The notes below the pieces were generated by a model that made no database searches, had not been told where the DNA came from, and saw only the letters and a list, made by a program, of their open reading frames with translations. Below are positions 16,316 through 23,834 of a stretch of 43,820 bases of DNA, one piece after another. Positions within the stretch are counted from its first letter, which is position 1, and every line of letters starts with the position of its first letter. Origin of the DNA: Lachnospiraceae bacterium UBA7054 (GTDB lineage: Bacteria; Bacillota; Clostridia; Lachnospirales; Lachnospiraceae); contig DLAF01000061.1 in assembly GCA_002492725.1 (NCBI GenBank), forward strand, positions 28,321 through 72,140. The letters run 5' to 3'. Made by a program: the position numbers and the translations under genes.

Positions 16316-17360
16316 CTTCAGATTCCGGTTTGTTCATGATTTGGATATTAAAGGGATCCACTTGAATGCCAACTTCTTTTCCCACCGGATAAAGAGTCGT
16401 GGAGTGCACCAGCCATTCATAACCGTTGGCTGTGACTTCCATCTCGTAGTGTACGCCCTTAAAGATCAGGTGAGTCACAACGCCGTTGATGCTGCCGTTA
16501 TCCGGTTCCACCAGTATCACGTCCTCTGGGCGAATCACCGCATCCACGGGTTTGTTTACGCCAAATCCCGTATCCACGCAGGCAAAGCGCGTGCCGAGAA
16601 TCTCTACCAGTTCATCTTTGATCATGGTGGCGGGTATGATGTTGCTGTCTCCGATGAAATCCGCCACAAAGGCATTTTCCGGCTCGTTGTAGATGGATTC
16701 CGGGGAGCCGATCTGCTGGATATAGCCCTGATTCATCACAACGATGGTATCGGACATAGTGAGGGCTTCCTCCTGGTCGTGGGTCACGTAGACGAAGGTG
16801 ATGCCCAGCTCGTTTTTCATGCGGATCAGCTCGTACTGCATTTCCTGACGAAGTTTCAAATCAAGAGCACCTAGCGGTTCATCCAGAAGAAGGACCTTAG
16901 GCTCGTTGACGATGGCCCTGGCGATGGCGATACGCTGCTGCTGACCGCCGCTTAAAGAGTCTGGCATCCGATTTTCATATCCCTCAAGATTGACCAGTTT
17001 GAGGGCATAGCGGATCTTGTCGTCTATGTAGCTTTTGGTTTTCTTTTTGATTTTCAGGCCAAAGGCGATGTTTTCCGCGATGGTCATGTGCGTGAAGAGC
17101 GCATATTTTTGGAAAACCGTGTTTAGCTGCCGTTTGTTGGGCGGGATACGGGTGATATCCTGTCCGTCAAAGACTACGCGGCCTGTATCCGGACTGGCAA
17201 AACCGCCCAGAATGCGCAGCGTCGTGGTCTTGCCGCAGCCGCTTGGGCCAAGCAGGGTCACAAATTCATTCTCATGGATGGATAAATTTAATTCGTCCAG
17301 GACCATTTGACCGTCAAAGGATTTGGAAATGTCGATCAGTTGGATCAATTCTTTATTCAT
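16287..17360 (-). CDS. potA: Spermidine/putrescine ABC transporter ATPase PotA
   Basis: 357 aa. ATPase domain: Walker A GPSGCGKTT (38-46), Q-loop FQKYALF, signature LSGGQQQRIAIARA, Walker B VLLLDEPLGALD and H-loop THDQEEA. The C-terminal part has a TOBE-like domain (DAVIRPEDVILVEP, about 262-275) that often regulates PotA. It powers polyamine import through PotBC. It lies 81 nt downstream of the cupin-HTH regulator gene with its own GGAGGG ribosome binding site. Confidence 0.95.
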   Translation of the reverse strand: MNKELIQLIDISKSFDGQMVLDELNLSIHENEFVTLLGPSGCGKTTTLRILGGFASPDTGRVVFDGQDITRIPPNKRQLNTVFQKYALFTHMTIAENIAFGLKIKKKTKSYIDDKIRYALKLVNLEGYENRMPDSLSGGQQQRIAIARAIVNEPKVLLLDEPLGALDLKLRQEMQYELIRMKNELGITFVYVTHDQEEALTMSDTIVVMNQGYIQQIGSPESIYNEPENAFVADFIGDSNIIPATMIKDELVEILGTRFACVDTGFGVNKPVDAVIRPEDVILVEPDNGSINGVVTHLIFKGVHYEMEVTANGYEWLVHSTTLYPVGKEVGIQVDPFNIQIMNKPESEDEEAVAIDI

Positions 17361-17441
17361 AAGAGAAAACCCTCCGATTATTTCTTTGCTGCAAGTTTTG
17401 AGTCCGCAAGCGGATCCGGCAATCGAGCGAAACTCAATTTT

Positions 17442-18002
17442 TCAAAAGTTTGGTGGCGTGCTGATCCATATAAAGACGGCACCGCTCTTTGTTCCGGCTT
17501 TGATATAATGCTCCGAATCAGGCCTGAAATAGAAAGTGTCTCCCTTTTTGGCACGGATGCTGCGGTTGCCGAGGATGACGGTGAGAGAGCCGGAGAGCAC
17601 ATAGCCGAATTCTTCTCCTTCGTGGGGCTGGTCGGGATAGGTGGAACCGCCGGCCTCCAATGTCACGCGGATCGGTTCCATCATATTCTTTTGGGCATTC
17701 GGAATGATCCATTCAATCTTATTATGGAGTTCATTATCTACTTTTTCAAAGAAATCCTCCGGGCGAAAGACGACCTGCTCATCGTCCGCGTCGTTAAAGA
17801 AATCCTTTAAGCTGGTGCCAAGACACTGTAAAATATCGATCAGTGTGGCAATCGAAGGAGAGGTAACGTCATTTTCCAGCTGGCTGATAAAGCCTTTGGA
17901 AAGCTCGCAGCGGTCTGCCAGCTCCTCCTGCGTCAATCCCTTCTTGTTCCGAAGTTCCCTTATTTTGCTGCCGATATCTGTCTTACTGCCTGAGCCGTCC
18001 AT
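17442..18002 (-). CDS. HTH-cupin transcriptional regulator of the pot operon
   Basis: 186 aa: an XRE-type HTH (about 11-66, LRNKKGLTQEELADRCELSKGFISQLE) joined to a C-terminal cupin domain (about 110-180, PHEGEEFGYVLSGSLTVILGN, then FYFRPDSEHYIKAG). This layout is that of PuuR-like polyamine or amino-acid regulators, where the cupin senses a small ligand. GGAG lies about 6 nt upstream of the start. Being first in the same-strand run with potABCD, it most likely controls polyamine uptake and itself through the TAAAC/GTTTA repeats near its transcription start. The ligand is inferred. Confidence 0.88.
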   Translation of the reverse strand: MDGSGSKTDIGSKIRELRNKKGLTQEELADRCELSKGFISQLENDVTSPSIATLIDILQCLGTSLKDFFNDADDEQVVFRPEDFFEKVDNELHNKIEWIIPNAQKNMMEPIRVTLEAGGSTYPDQPHEGEEFGYVLSGSLTVILGNRSIRAKKGDTFYFRPDSEHYIKAGTKSGAVFIWISTPPNF

Positions 18003-18065
18003 TGTATTCTCCGTTTTGAAATGCTGCCGCCCTCCTTTTTTTGAGCGTCTGCAATTCAGTAAATA

Positions 18066-18092
18066 TAAACTAAAAGTTTACTGTTGCTAAAC
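18066..18092. promoter_or_regulatory. Candidate operator repeats of the HTH-cupin regulator
   Basis: Three alternating 5-nt half-sites: TAAAC (18066-18070), GTTTA (18076-18080) and TAAAC (18088-18092), which give overlapping inverted repeats with 5-nt and 7-nt spacers. They sit just downstream of the predicted transcription start of the regulator-pot operon, a position that suits autorepression. Confidence 0.5.
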
Positions 18093-18106
18093 ATACACTG
18101 CATCCC

Positions 18107-18134
18107 ATTATACAGGAATGTTGATACATGTCAA
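18107..18134 (-). promoter_or_regulatory. Sigma-A promoter of the regulator-potABCD operon
   Basis: Minus strand: TTGACA (complement of 18129-18134), a 16-nt spacer and TATAAT (complement of 18107-18112). The -35 overlaps the partial palindrome TTGATACATGTCAA (18121-18134), a second possible regulator site. Confidence 0.75.
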
Positions 18135-18256
18135 TGGGAAAATGTAAAATAATATCAAAATTTAAGGATTAACAAGACAAAGATAATATGATAAAATATT
18201 TGATAGTAATCCGGGGTACGGAAAAAGTCTTTAAAATGCAGAGAAAGGGCATGATT

Positions 18257-19324
18257 ATGGCGATGAGTCAGGATAAGTATGTGGCCTACGTGTCTACTTA
18301 CACGACGGCAAAAGAGGACAATTACGGTATCAAGATTTACGATGTGGATTTGAAAAACGGCCGTTTAACGGAAAAAAATCAGGTGGAGATCACGAATTCT
18401 TCCTACATCACAATCTCGCATAACGAAAAATATCTTTATTCCATCACGGATTTTGGAGTGGAGGCATATAAGATTCTGCCAAGTGGTGATCTTGAAGTCA
18501 TTAATGAGGGCTCGATCAACGGTATGAGAGGCTGCTATCTTTCCACGGATTATGAGGACAAACTTCTCTTTGTGGGCGGCTATCATGACGGAAAGATCAC
18601 GGTGCTGCGCCTGAGGGAGGACGGCGGCGTCGGTGAGATCACGGATGAAGTTTATCACAAGGGGCTGGGCAGTATTGCGGAGCGGAATTTCAGACCTCAC
18701 GTAAACTGCGTAAAAATGACGAGAGACAACCATTATTTGTGTGCTGCCGATCTGGGGCTTGATCACGTGAATGTATATCGGGTCGATCATGAAAAAGGGA
18801 AGTTAAAGCCCATTGACATGATCAGAAGCGAGCAGGAATCCGCACCCCGCCACTTGAAGTTTTCCAAGGACGGCAGTATTCTCTATATTGTCCATGAACT
18901 GAAAAACTACATTGATGTCTATACTTATAAGGAGATCAATGGGAATCCGGAGTTTGAGAAGATTCAGAATATCTCCACGTTGAATGATTATCATGCGGGC
19001 GGTTCTGCGGCCAGTGCCCTCAATATTTCGGATGATTTTAAGTATCTGACAAGTTCCAATGCCGGAGATAACAGCGCGGTCATCTATAAGATTGACCAGA
19101 AGACGGGGATGCTTGAGAAGGTTCTGTGCCTGCCAATCAGCGGGGATTATCCCAAAGACGCGGCACTTTTCCCGGATAATAAGCATCTTGTCTCCTTAAA
19201 CCATGAATCGAATACCATGACATTTTTTACGGTGGATTTAAAGAACGGCCTTTTGGTGATGAACGGCAGAGAAATCAAGGTAGATCAGCCAAACTGCATC
19301 ATCTTCCACAAGTTGGCGCAGTAG
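18257..19324 (+). CDS. Lactonase-family beta-propeller protein (6-phosphogluconolactonase-like)
   Basis: About 355 aa from the ATG at 18257, which has AAAGGG 7 nt upstream; earlier in-frame starts at 18188 and 18251 are less well placed. Repeats such as GIKIYDVDLKNGRLTE, APRHLKFSKDGSILYIVHEL and TMTFFTVDLKNGLLVM are blades of the YkgB/Pgl-type seven-bladed propeller. Homologs hydrolyse 6-phosphogluconolactone or other lactones; some have no known substrate. There is no signal peptide. No pentose-phosphate gene is adjacent, so the substrate is open. It diverges from the pot regulator operon. Confidence 0.82.
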   Translation: MAMSQDKYVAYVSTYTTAKEDNYGIKIYDVDLKNGRLTEKNQVEITNSSYITISHNEKYLYSITDFGVEAYKILPSGDLEVINEGSINGMRGCYLSTDYEDKLLFVGGYHDGKITVLRLREDGGVGEITDEVYHKGLGSIAERNFRPHVNCVKMTRDNHYLCAADLGLDHVNVYRVDHEKGKLKPIDMIRSEQESAPRHLKFSKDGSILYIVHELKNYIDVYTYKEINGNPEFEKIQNISTLNDYHAGGSAASALNISDDFKYLTSSNAGDNSAVIYKIDQKTGMLEKVLCLPISGDYPKDAALFPDNKHLVSLNHESNTMTFFTVDLKNGLLVMNGREIKVDQPNCIIFHKLAQ

Positions 19325-19360
19325 GCGTTTTCGGAAGATTTTAAAAAAAGGTAAAAAACA

Positions 19361-19389
19361 GAATAGCAGCAAAGCCTTCTGCATATACA
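19361..19389 (+). promoter_or_regulatory. Sigma-E-like promoter candidate for spoIVA
   Basis: GAATAGC (19361-19367), a 14-nt spacer, then CATATACA (19382-19389). It resembles the B. subtilis sigma-E pattern (KMATATT, 14-15 nt, CATACAHT) with two mismatches in each element. spoIVA is mother-cell, sigma-E expressed in known spore formers, which supports the call. Confidence 0.5.
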
Positions 19390-19417
19390 TTTACCAGTAT
19401 AAGCAGGAGGTTTTTTT

Positions 19418-20905
19418 ATGGATATCTTACAGAATAGTACATATGACCTCTATAGAGATATACAGCACAGAACGGGGGGAGAAATCTACCTGGGCGTGGT
19501 TGGGCCTGTGAGGACGGGAAAATCTACTTTTATTAAGCGGTTTATGAATCTTCTGGTGCTTCCTTACATAGAGGATGAGAACGAGAGGGAGAGGGCGCAG
19601 GATGAAATGCCGCAGAGCGCGGGCGGAAAGACCATCACCACGACAGAGCCGAAATTTATTCCCAAGGAAGCGGCCCATGTGAAGCTGGGTGCGGATATTG
19701 ATGTGAAAGTACGTCTGGTGGACTGCGTGGGCTATATGGTGGAGGGTGCTGCCGGCCATATGGAAAAGGAAGAGGAGCGCATGGTCAAGACACCTTGGTC
19801 GCTGGAAGAAATCCCGTTCACAAAGGCAGCGGAAATCGGTACGAGAAAGGTCATTCGGGATCATTCCACGATTGGTATCGTGGTGACCTGCGACGGTTCT
19901 TTCGGGGAACTGCCAAGAGAAAACTTTTTGGAGGCGGAGGAGCGCACCATCAGGGAATTACAGGCGCTTGGCAAGCCCTACATCGTGCTTTTAAATTCTG
20001 AGAAACCGTACGCGGAGGAGACAAGGACGCTTGCCGACGAGATCAGCGAGAAGTATCAGGTCACAGTGATGCCCGTTAATTGTGAGCAGTTAAAGAAAGA
20101 GGATATCAATCATATCATGGAGAATATCCTCTACGAGTTCCCGCTCACCATGGTTGAGTTTTATATGCCCAAGTGGGTGGAGATGCTGCCATGTGATCAT
20201 AAGATGAAGAAGGATATCATCGGGCAATTAAAGCTTTTGATGACGAAGCTGAATCATATTCGTGATATCACAGTGGATAGCTTCATTATGGATAGCGAGT
20301 ATGTGAAAAAATGCAAGCTCGACGGCGTCAATATGTCGGATGGCAGTGTGCGTATCGTGCTGGACGTGGATGACGCTTACTATTATGAGATGCTGAGCGA
20401 GTTGGTGGGGGAGAATATCGGCAGCGAATACCAGCTTCTTTCGACCCTGCGGGAGATGGCAAAGATGAAGCGGGAGTATGTAAAAGTGCTTCATGCGCTG
20501 GAAGCGGTGCGTTATAAGGGCTACGGCGTGGTGATGCCTGATCGGGAAGAGATCGTGCTGGAAAAGCCGGAACTCATTAAACAGGGGAATAAATTCGGCG
20601 TAAAAATCAAGGCTGAAAGTCCGAGCATTCATATGATCAAGGCCAGCATTGAGACGGAGATATCTCCGATAGTCGGCACTGAGGAACAGGCAAAAGACCT
20701 GATCCAGTATATTTCCGACACCGGCACCAACGAGGAAGGCATCTGGGAGACCAATATCTTTGGAAAGACCGTGGAACAGCTTGTTAACGACGGCATCACG
20801 GGCAAAATCTCCATGATCAACGAGGAGAGCCAGGTAAAGCTTCAGGAAACCATGCAGAAGATTGTCAACGACTGCAACGGTGGGATGGTTTGTATTATCA
20901 TCTGA
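19418..20905 (+). CDS. spoIVA: Stage IV sporulation protein A, spore coat morphogenetic ATPase
   Basis: 495 aa, close to the usual 492. The N-terminal ATPase domain has Walker A GPVRTGKST (29-37) and TTTEPKFIP, followed by VRLVDCVGYMVEGAAGH. The C-terminal end, NDCNGGMVCIII, matches the conserved tail needed for forespore targeting. SpoIVA polymerises with ATP hydrolysis on the mother-cell side of the forespore to form the coat basement layer. A strong GCAGGAGG ribosome binding site precedes the start, with a sigma-E-like promoter about 30-55 nt upstream. It appears monocistronic and is followed by a 61-nt hairpin. Confidence 0.97.
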   Translation: MDILQNSTYDLYRDIQHRTGGEIYLGVVGPVRTGKSTFIKRFMNLLVLPYIEDENERERAQDEMPQSAGGKTITTTEPKFIPKEAAHVKLGADIDVKVRLVDCVGYMVEGAAGHMEKEEERMVKTPWSLEEIPFTKAAEIGTRKVIRDHSTIGIVVTCDGSFGELPRENFLEAEERTIRELQALGKPYIVLLNSEKPYAEETRTLADEISEKYQVTVMPVNCEQLKKEDINHIMENILYEFPLTMVEFYMPKWVEMLPCDHKMKKDIIGQLKLLMTKLNHIRDITVDSFIMDSEYVKKCKLDGVNMSDGSVRIVLDVDDAYYYEMLSELVGENIGSEYQLLSTLREMAKMKREYVKVLHALEAVRYKGYGVVMPDREEIVLEKPELIKQGNKFGVKIKAESPSIHMIKASIETEISPIVGTEEQAKDLIQYISDTGTNEEGIWETNIFGKTVEQLVNDGITGKISMINEESQVKLQETMQKIVNDCNGGMVCIII

Positions 20906-20914
20906 CAACTCAGC

Positions 20915-20975
20915 CAGAGGGTTATTCGAACGGCAAATCATGCTTGCATGAATCTGCCGAACGGATAATCCTCTG
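20915..20975. other. Long near-perfect hairpin downstream of spoIVA
   Basis: A 61-nt inverted repeat. Outer stem of 14 bp (20915-20928 with 20962-20975, two G-T pairs), an AA/AA internal loop, then an inner stem CGGCA (20931-20935) with TGCCG (20955-20959), continuing through TCATG and CATGA-type pairs to a 4-nt loop. No T-run follows, so a standard terminator is not evident. It starts 9 nt after the spoIVA stop. It may be a transcript-stabilising 3' end or a small palindromic repeat unit. Confidence 0.75.
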
Positions 20976-21003
20976 ATAATTGCATCTTCACAGAAGGTGT
21001 GAT

Positions 21004-21513
21004 ATGTTAAGGAAAAGAAAAAGAGAGGATACGGGGATGCTGCTTACGGCATTCAAAGGAAATAACAATACATCGAAGATATTGTTGGACAGTGTTTATG
21101 GCGATCATATCCATAAGAAGCTGCTTACCAACAGCTTTCCTGCGTGTGAACGGGAAATTATAGAAGCAATTGCCGCATATCGGCCTGATCACGTCATTTC
21201 TTTCGGACAAAAACCCTTGATCGACAGACTTTATATCGAACCTGTTGCTTGCAGTAATGGGGAAATTTTGGAATCTGCATTTAGCATATCTGCTTTAAAA
21301 GACAGCCTGTCAGCATATGGAATTCCTTTCGAAGTATCAGACAACCCAAGCAATTATTTATGCAATCACGCATATTATCATGGCCTTCAATATATTGAGA
21401 AAAACAGACTGCATACAAAAATGGTCTTTATCCATGTTCCCGGTCGTAAACGCTTTGAGAATATGGATGTGGTCGCTGCGTGGCTGCATGATTTTTGCGG
21501 GGACAGGCTGTGA
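21004..21513 (+). CDS. Compact pyroglutamyl-peptidase-like (peptidase C15 fold) protein
   Basis: 169 aa from ATG 21004 (AGAAGGTG upstream), or 158 aa from ATG 21037 (AGAGGA, 7 nt), which better matches the family's N-terminus (MLLTAF). Peptidase C15 landmarks: AYRPDHVISFGQ, then IEPVAC (candidate catalytic Glu), DNPSNYLCNHAYYHGL (catalytic Cys in the YxCN motif) and VFIHVPG (catalytic His). The E-C-H triad thus seems kept, but the protein is about 40-50 residues shorter than typical pyroglutamyl peptidases and the GQAGGR motif reads GQKPLI. It may remove N-terminal pyroglutamate or be a diverged relative. Confidence 0.65.
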   Translation: MLRKRKREDTGMLLTAFKGNNNTSKILLDSVYGDHIHKKLLTNSFPACEREIIEAIAAYRPDHVISFGQKPLIDRLYIEPVACSNGEILESAFSISALKDSLSAYGIPFEVSDNPSNYLCNHAYYHGLQYIEKNRLHTKMVFIHVPGRKRFENMDVVAAWLHDFCGDRL

Positions 21514-21599
21514 GATTATTTATGTCATGCGATAATAGTGGATGCCAAACCGGGGAGAGTGTGATATACTTACCATAAAATGAGAAAGGCGGTAACCCT

Positions 21600-22433
21600 A
21601 TGAATCCTGTATACGAAAAACTCTTAAAATGCTATAACTGTTATAAGGCAAAAATTGATTTTGAACCCAGGGTGGCGGTGGTTTTAGGTTCCGGCCTCGG
21701 TAACTTCGCGAAAGTTGTGGACGTGAAGGCACAGCTTCCCTACAGCGAGATCGAAGGCTTCCCCGTTTCTACCGTGCCGGGACATGCCGGAAAATTTATC
21801 TTTGGCTATATCAACGAAGTGCCCGTTGTGCTGATGCAGGGGCGTGTGCATTATTACGAGGGGTATCCAATCACGGATGTGGTGCTGCCCACCCGCCTGA
21901 TGAAGATGATGGGTGCAAAAGTGTTGTTTTTGACCAACGCTTCCGGAGGAATCAACCCTTCCTTCCATGCAGGCAGCCTGATGCTGATCAAAGATCACAT
22001 TTCCCTGTTTGCGCCAAATCCGCTGATCGGACCGAATATTGAGGAGCTTGGCACCCGCTTCCCGGATATGTCCCATGTTTACGATGAGGATTTGCAGGAG
22101 ATCATTCGCAGCACGGCAAAAGAGAATGGTACGGAACTGTTTGAGGGGGTATATGCCCAGCTTACAGGGCCTTCCTTTGAGTCGCCTGCCGAAATCCAGA
22201 TGCTATATAAGATGGGGGCGAGCGCGGTCGGTATGAGCACCGTGGTCGAAGCAATCGCGGCCAACCATATGGGAATGAAGATCTGCGGCGTGTCCTGTGT
22301 CAGCAATCTGGCGGCGGGCATGAACAGTGCGCCCCTGACCCATGAGGAGGTGCAGGAGGCGGCGAACGCGGTGGCGCCCAAATTTGAGAAGCTTTTGGTG
22401 GAGTCGATCACAAAGTTTAAAGTGTTGATTTAG
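21600..22433 (+). CDS. punA: Purine nucleoside phosphorylase (inosine/guanosine type)
   Basis: 277 aa with the trimeric PNP signatures: VVLGSGLGNF (phosphate loop, about 28-37), VPGHAGKF, MQGRVHYYEGY, LTNASGGINPSFHAG and LTGPSFESPAEIQM. It phosphorolyses inosine, guanosine and their deoxy forms to base plus (deoxy)ribose-1-phosphate. GGCGG lies upstream of the start. It is followed after 44 nt by cytidine deaminase, starting a salvage cluster. The symbol follows the Bacillus-type trimeric enzyme; deoD-type hexamers differ in sequence. Confidence 0.93.
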   Translation: MNPVYEKLLKCYNCYKAKIDFEPRVAVVLGSGLGNFAKVVDVKAQLPYSEIEGFPVSTVPGHAGKFIFGYINEVPVVLMQGRVHYYEGYPITDVVLPTRLMKMMGAKVLFLTNASGGINPSFHAGSLMLIKDHISLFAPNPLIGPNIEELGTRFPDMSHVYDEDLQEIIRSTAKENGTELFEGVYAQLTGPSFESPAEIQMLYKMGASAVGMSTVVEAIAANHMGMKICGVSCVSNLAAGMNSAPLTHEEVQEAANAVAPKFEKLLVESITKFKVLI

Positions 22434-22477
22434 CAGACAACGGTGTATGCTAATTCGAGTGCACAAAAGGAAATTGC

Positions 22478-22927
22478 ATGAAAGAAGAAAAAAGGCTGAC
22501 AGCAGATAATATCTGCAAATTGATTACGGCAGCGATTGAGGCGAGAAGGAACTCCTACTCGCCTTATTCCCGTTATCAGGTAGGTGCGGCGCTGCTTACG
22601 ACAGACGGACAGATCATCACGGGCTGCAATATCGAGAATGCGGCTTACGGGCCGAGTAACTGCGCGGAACGGACAGCTTTTTTTAAGGCGGTCAGCGAGG
22701 GCGTACGGAAATTTGCCGCCATCGCCATTGTGGGCAGTCCCGAAGGGGAGGCGCTTACGCAGTATGCCTATCCCTGCGGGGTCTGCAGGCAGGTAATGAT
22801 GGAGTTTTGCGAGTCGGAAAGCTTTCAAATCATTGTAGCAAAATCCGAGGAAGACTACCGTGTAATGACGTTGGCCCAACTTTTGCCGGAAGGGTTTGGA
22901 CCGGCAAATCTGCACGAGGGCAAGTAA
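22478..22927 (+). CDS. cdd: Cytidine deaminase
   Basis: 149 aa, the size of the tetrameric class. Zinc and catalytic residues are complete: NCAER (Cys62, catalytic Glu64) and PCGVCRQ (Cys100, Cys103). The substrate loop NIENAAYGPSNC is typical. It converts cytidine and deoxycytidine to uridine and deoxyuridine with ammonia release. It sits between PNP and an alpha/beta hydrolase with gaps of 44 and 46 nt, and is probably co-transcribed. Confidence 0.95.
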   Translation: MKEEKRLTADNICKLITAAIEARRNSYSPYSRYQVGAALLTTDGQIITGCNIENAAYGPSNCAERTAFFKAVSEGVRKFAAIAIVGSPEGEALTQYAYPCGVCRQVMMEFCESESFQIIVAKSEEDYRVMTLAQLLPEGFGPANLHEGK

Positions 22928-22973
22928 AGGGCTTTTCGCGCCGCACTGAAAATAAGAAATCGGAGGCATATCC

Positions 22974-23834
22974 ATGTTACAGCAAAGAGAATATCGTACC
23001 CGCTGCGGTGTCATTCACTATTGGATCGGGCAAAAAAATAACGCAAAGGTAACGCTGGTCTTCTTACCGGGACTGACCGCGGATCACCATCTGTTTGATA
23101 AGCAAATCGCATATTTCGAGGAAAAGTACAACCTTTTTGTTTGGGATGCACCGGGACATGCGGCGTCCTGGCCGTTTGACTTTTCGTTTACCTTATTTGA
23201 CAAGGCAAAATGGCTGGATGAGATTTTGACAGCGGAAGAATTGAAAAATCCCATTATCATCGGACAGTCGATGGGAGGCTATGTGGGACAGGTATACGCA
23301 CAGCTGTTTCCGGAAAAGTTGAAAGGATTTGTCTCCATTGACTCAGCACCGCTGCAAAGGGAGTATGTGACGGCATTGGAAATCTGGCTGTTAAAGAGGA
23401 TGGAGCCTGTTTACCGTCATTATCCTTGGAAATGGCTGTTACAGTCAGGGACAAAGGGCGTAGCGGTCTCTGTATATGGCAGAAAGCTGATGTACGATAC
23501 CATGATGGGATACGACGGACAGCAGGAAAGGTATGCAAAACTGTCAGGCCATGGTTTCCGTATTCTGGCGGAGGCGATGGAGAAAAACCTTCCTTATCGC
23601 ATTCCCTGTCCGGCGCTTTTACTGTGCGGGGAAAAGGATCATGCCGGTTCCTGCATCCGTTATAACAAAGCGTGGCATAAAAAAACGGGGATCAGGCTGG
23701 AATGGATCAAAAATGCAGGGCACAATTCCAATACGGATGCCCCGAACACAGTCAACCATTTGATCGAAGAACATGTGAAGCAATGTGAATCACCGATTTT
23801 ATCACAGCAGAAGGAGGAAGAAGATAAGGTATGA
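22974..23834 (+). CDS. Alpha/beta hydrolase
   Basis: 286 aa, cytosolic. Nucleophile elbow GQSMGG with Ser99, acid D222 in CGEKDHAGS and base H250 in NAGHNSN form a full triad. The oxyanion segment is FLPGLTADHHLFD. GGAGG is 7 nt upstream. It overlaps the following deaminase by 4 nt, so it belongs to the salvage operon. Its substrate is unknown; the setting suggests a nucleoside- or thioester-related compound, but that is only inference. Confidence 0.87.
   Translation: MLQQREYRTRCGVIHYWIGQKNNAKVTLVFLPGLTADHHLFDKQIAYFEEKYNLFVWDAPGHAASWPFDFSFTLFDKAKWLDEILTAEELKNPIIIGQSMGGYVGQVYAQLFPEKLKGFVSIDSAPLQREYVTALEIWLLKRMEPVYRHYPWKWLLQSGTKGVAVSVYGRKLMYDTMMGYDGQQERYAKLSGHGFRILAEAMEKNLPYRIPCPALLLCGEKDHAGSCIRYNKAWHKKTGIRLEWIKNAGHNSNTDAPNTVNHLIEEHVKQCESPILSQQKEEEDKV

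Noticed and set aside
16341..16874. 177-aa plus-strand frame opposite potA
   Set aside because: Antisense to the conserved ATPase domain; no start signals.
21514..21599. Possible purine riboswitch before the PNP gene
   Set aside because: The region is too short and lacks the conserved loop-loop core; only a weak TATACT -10 is seen.
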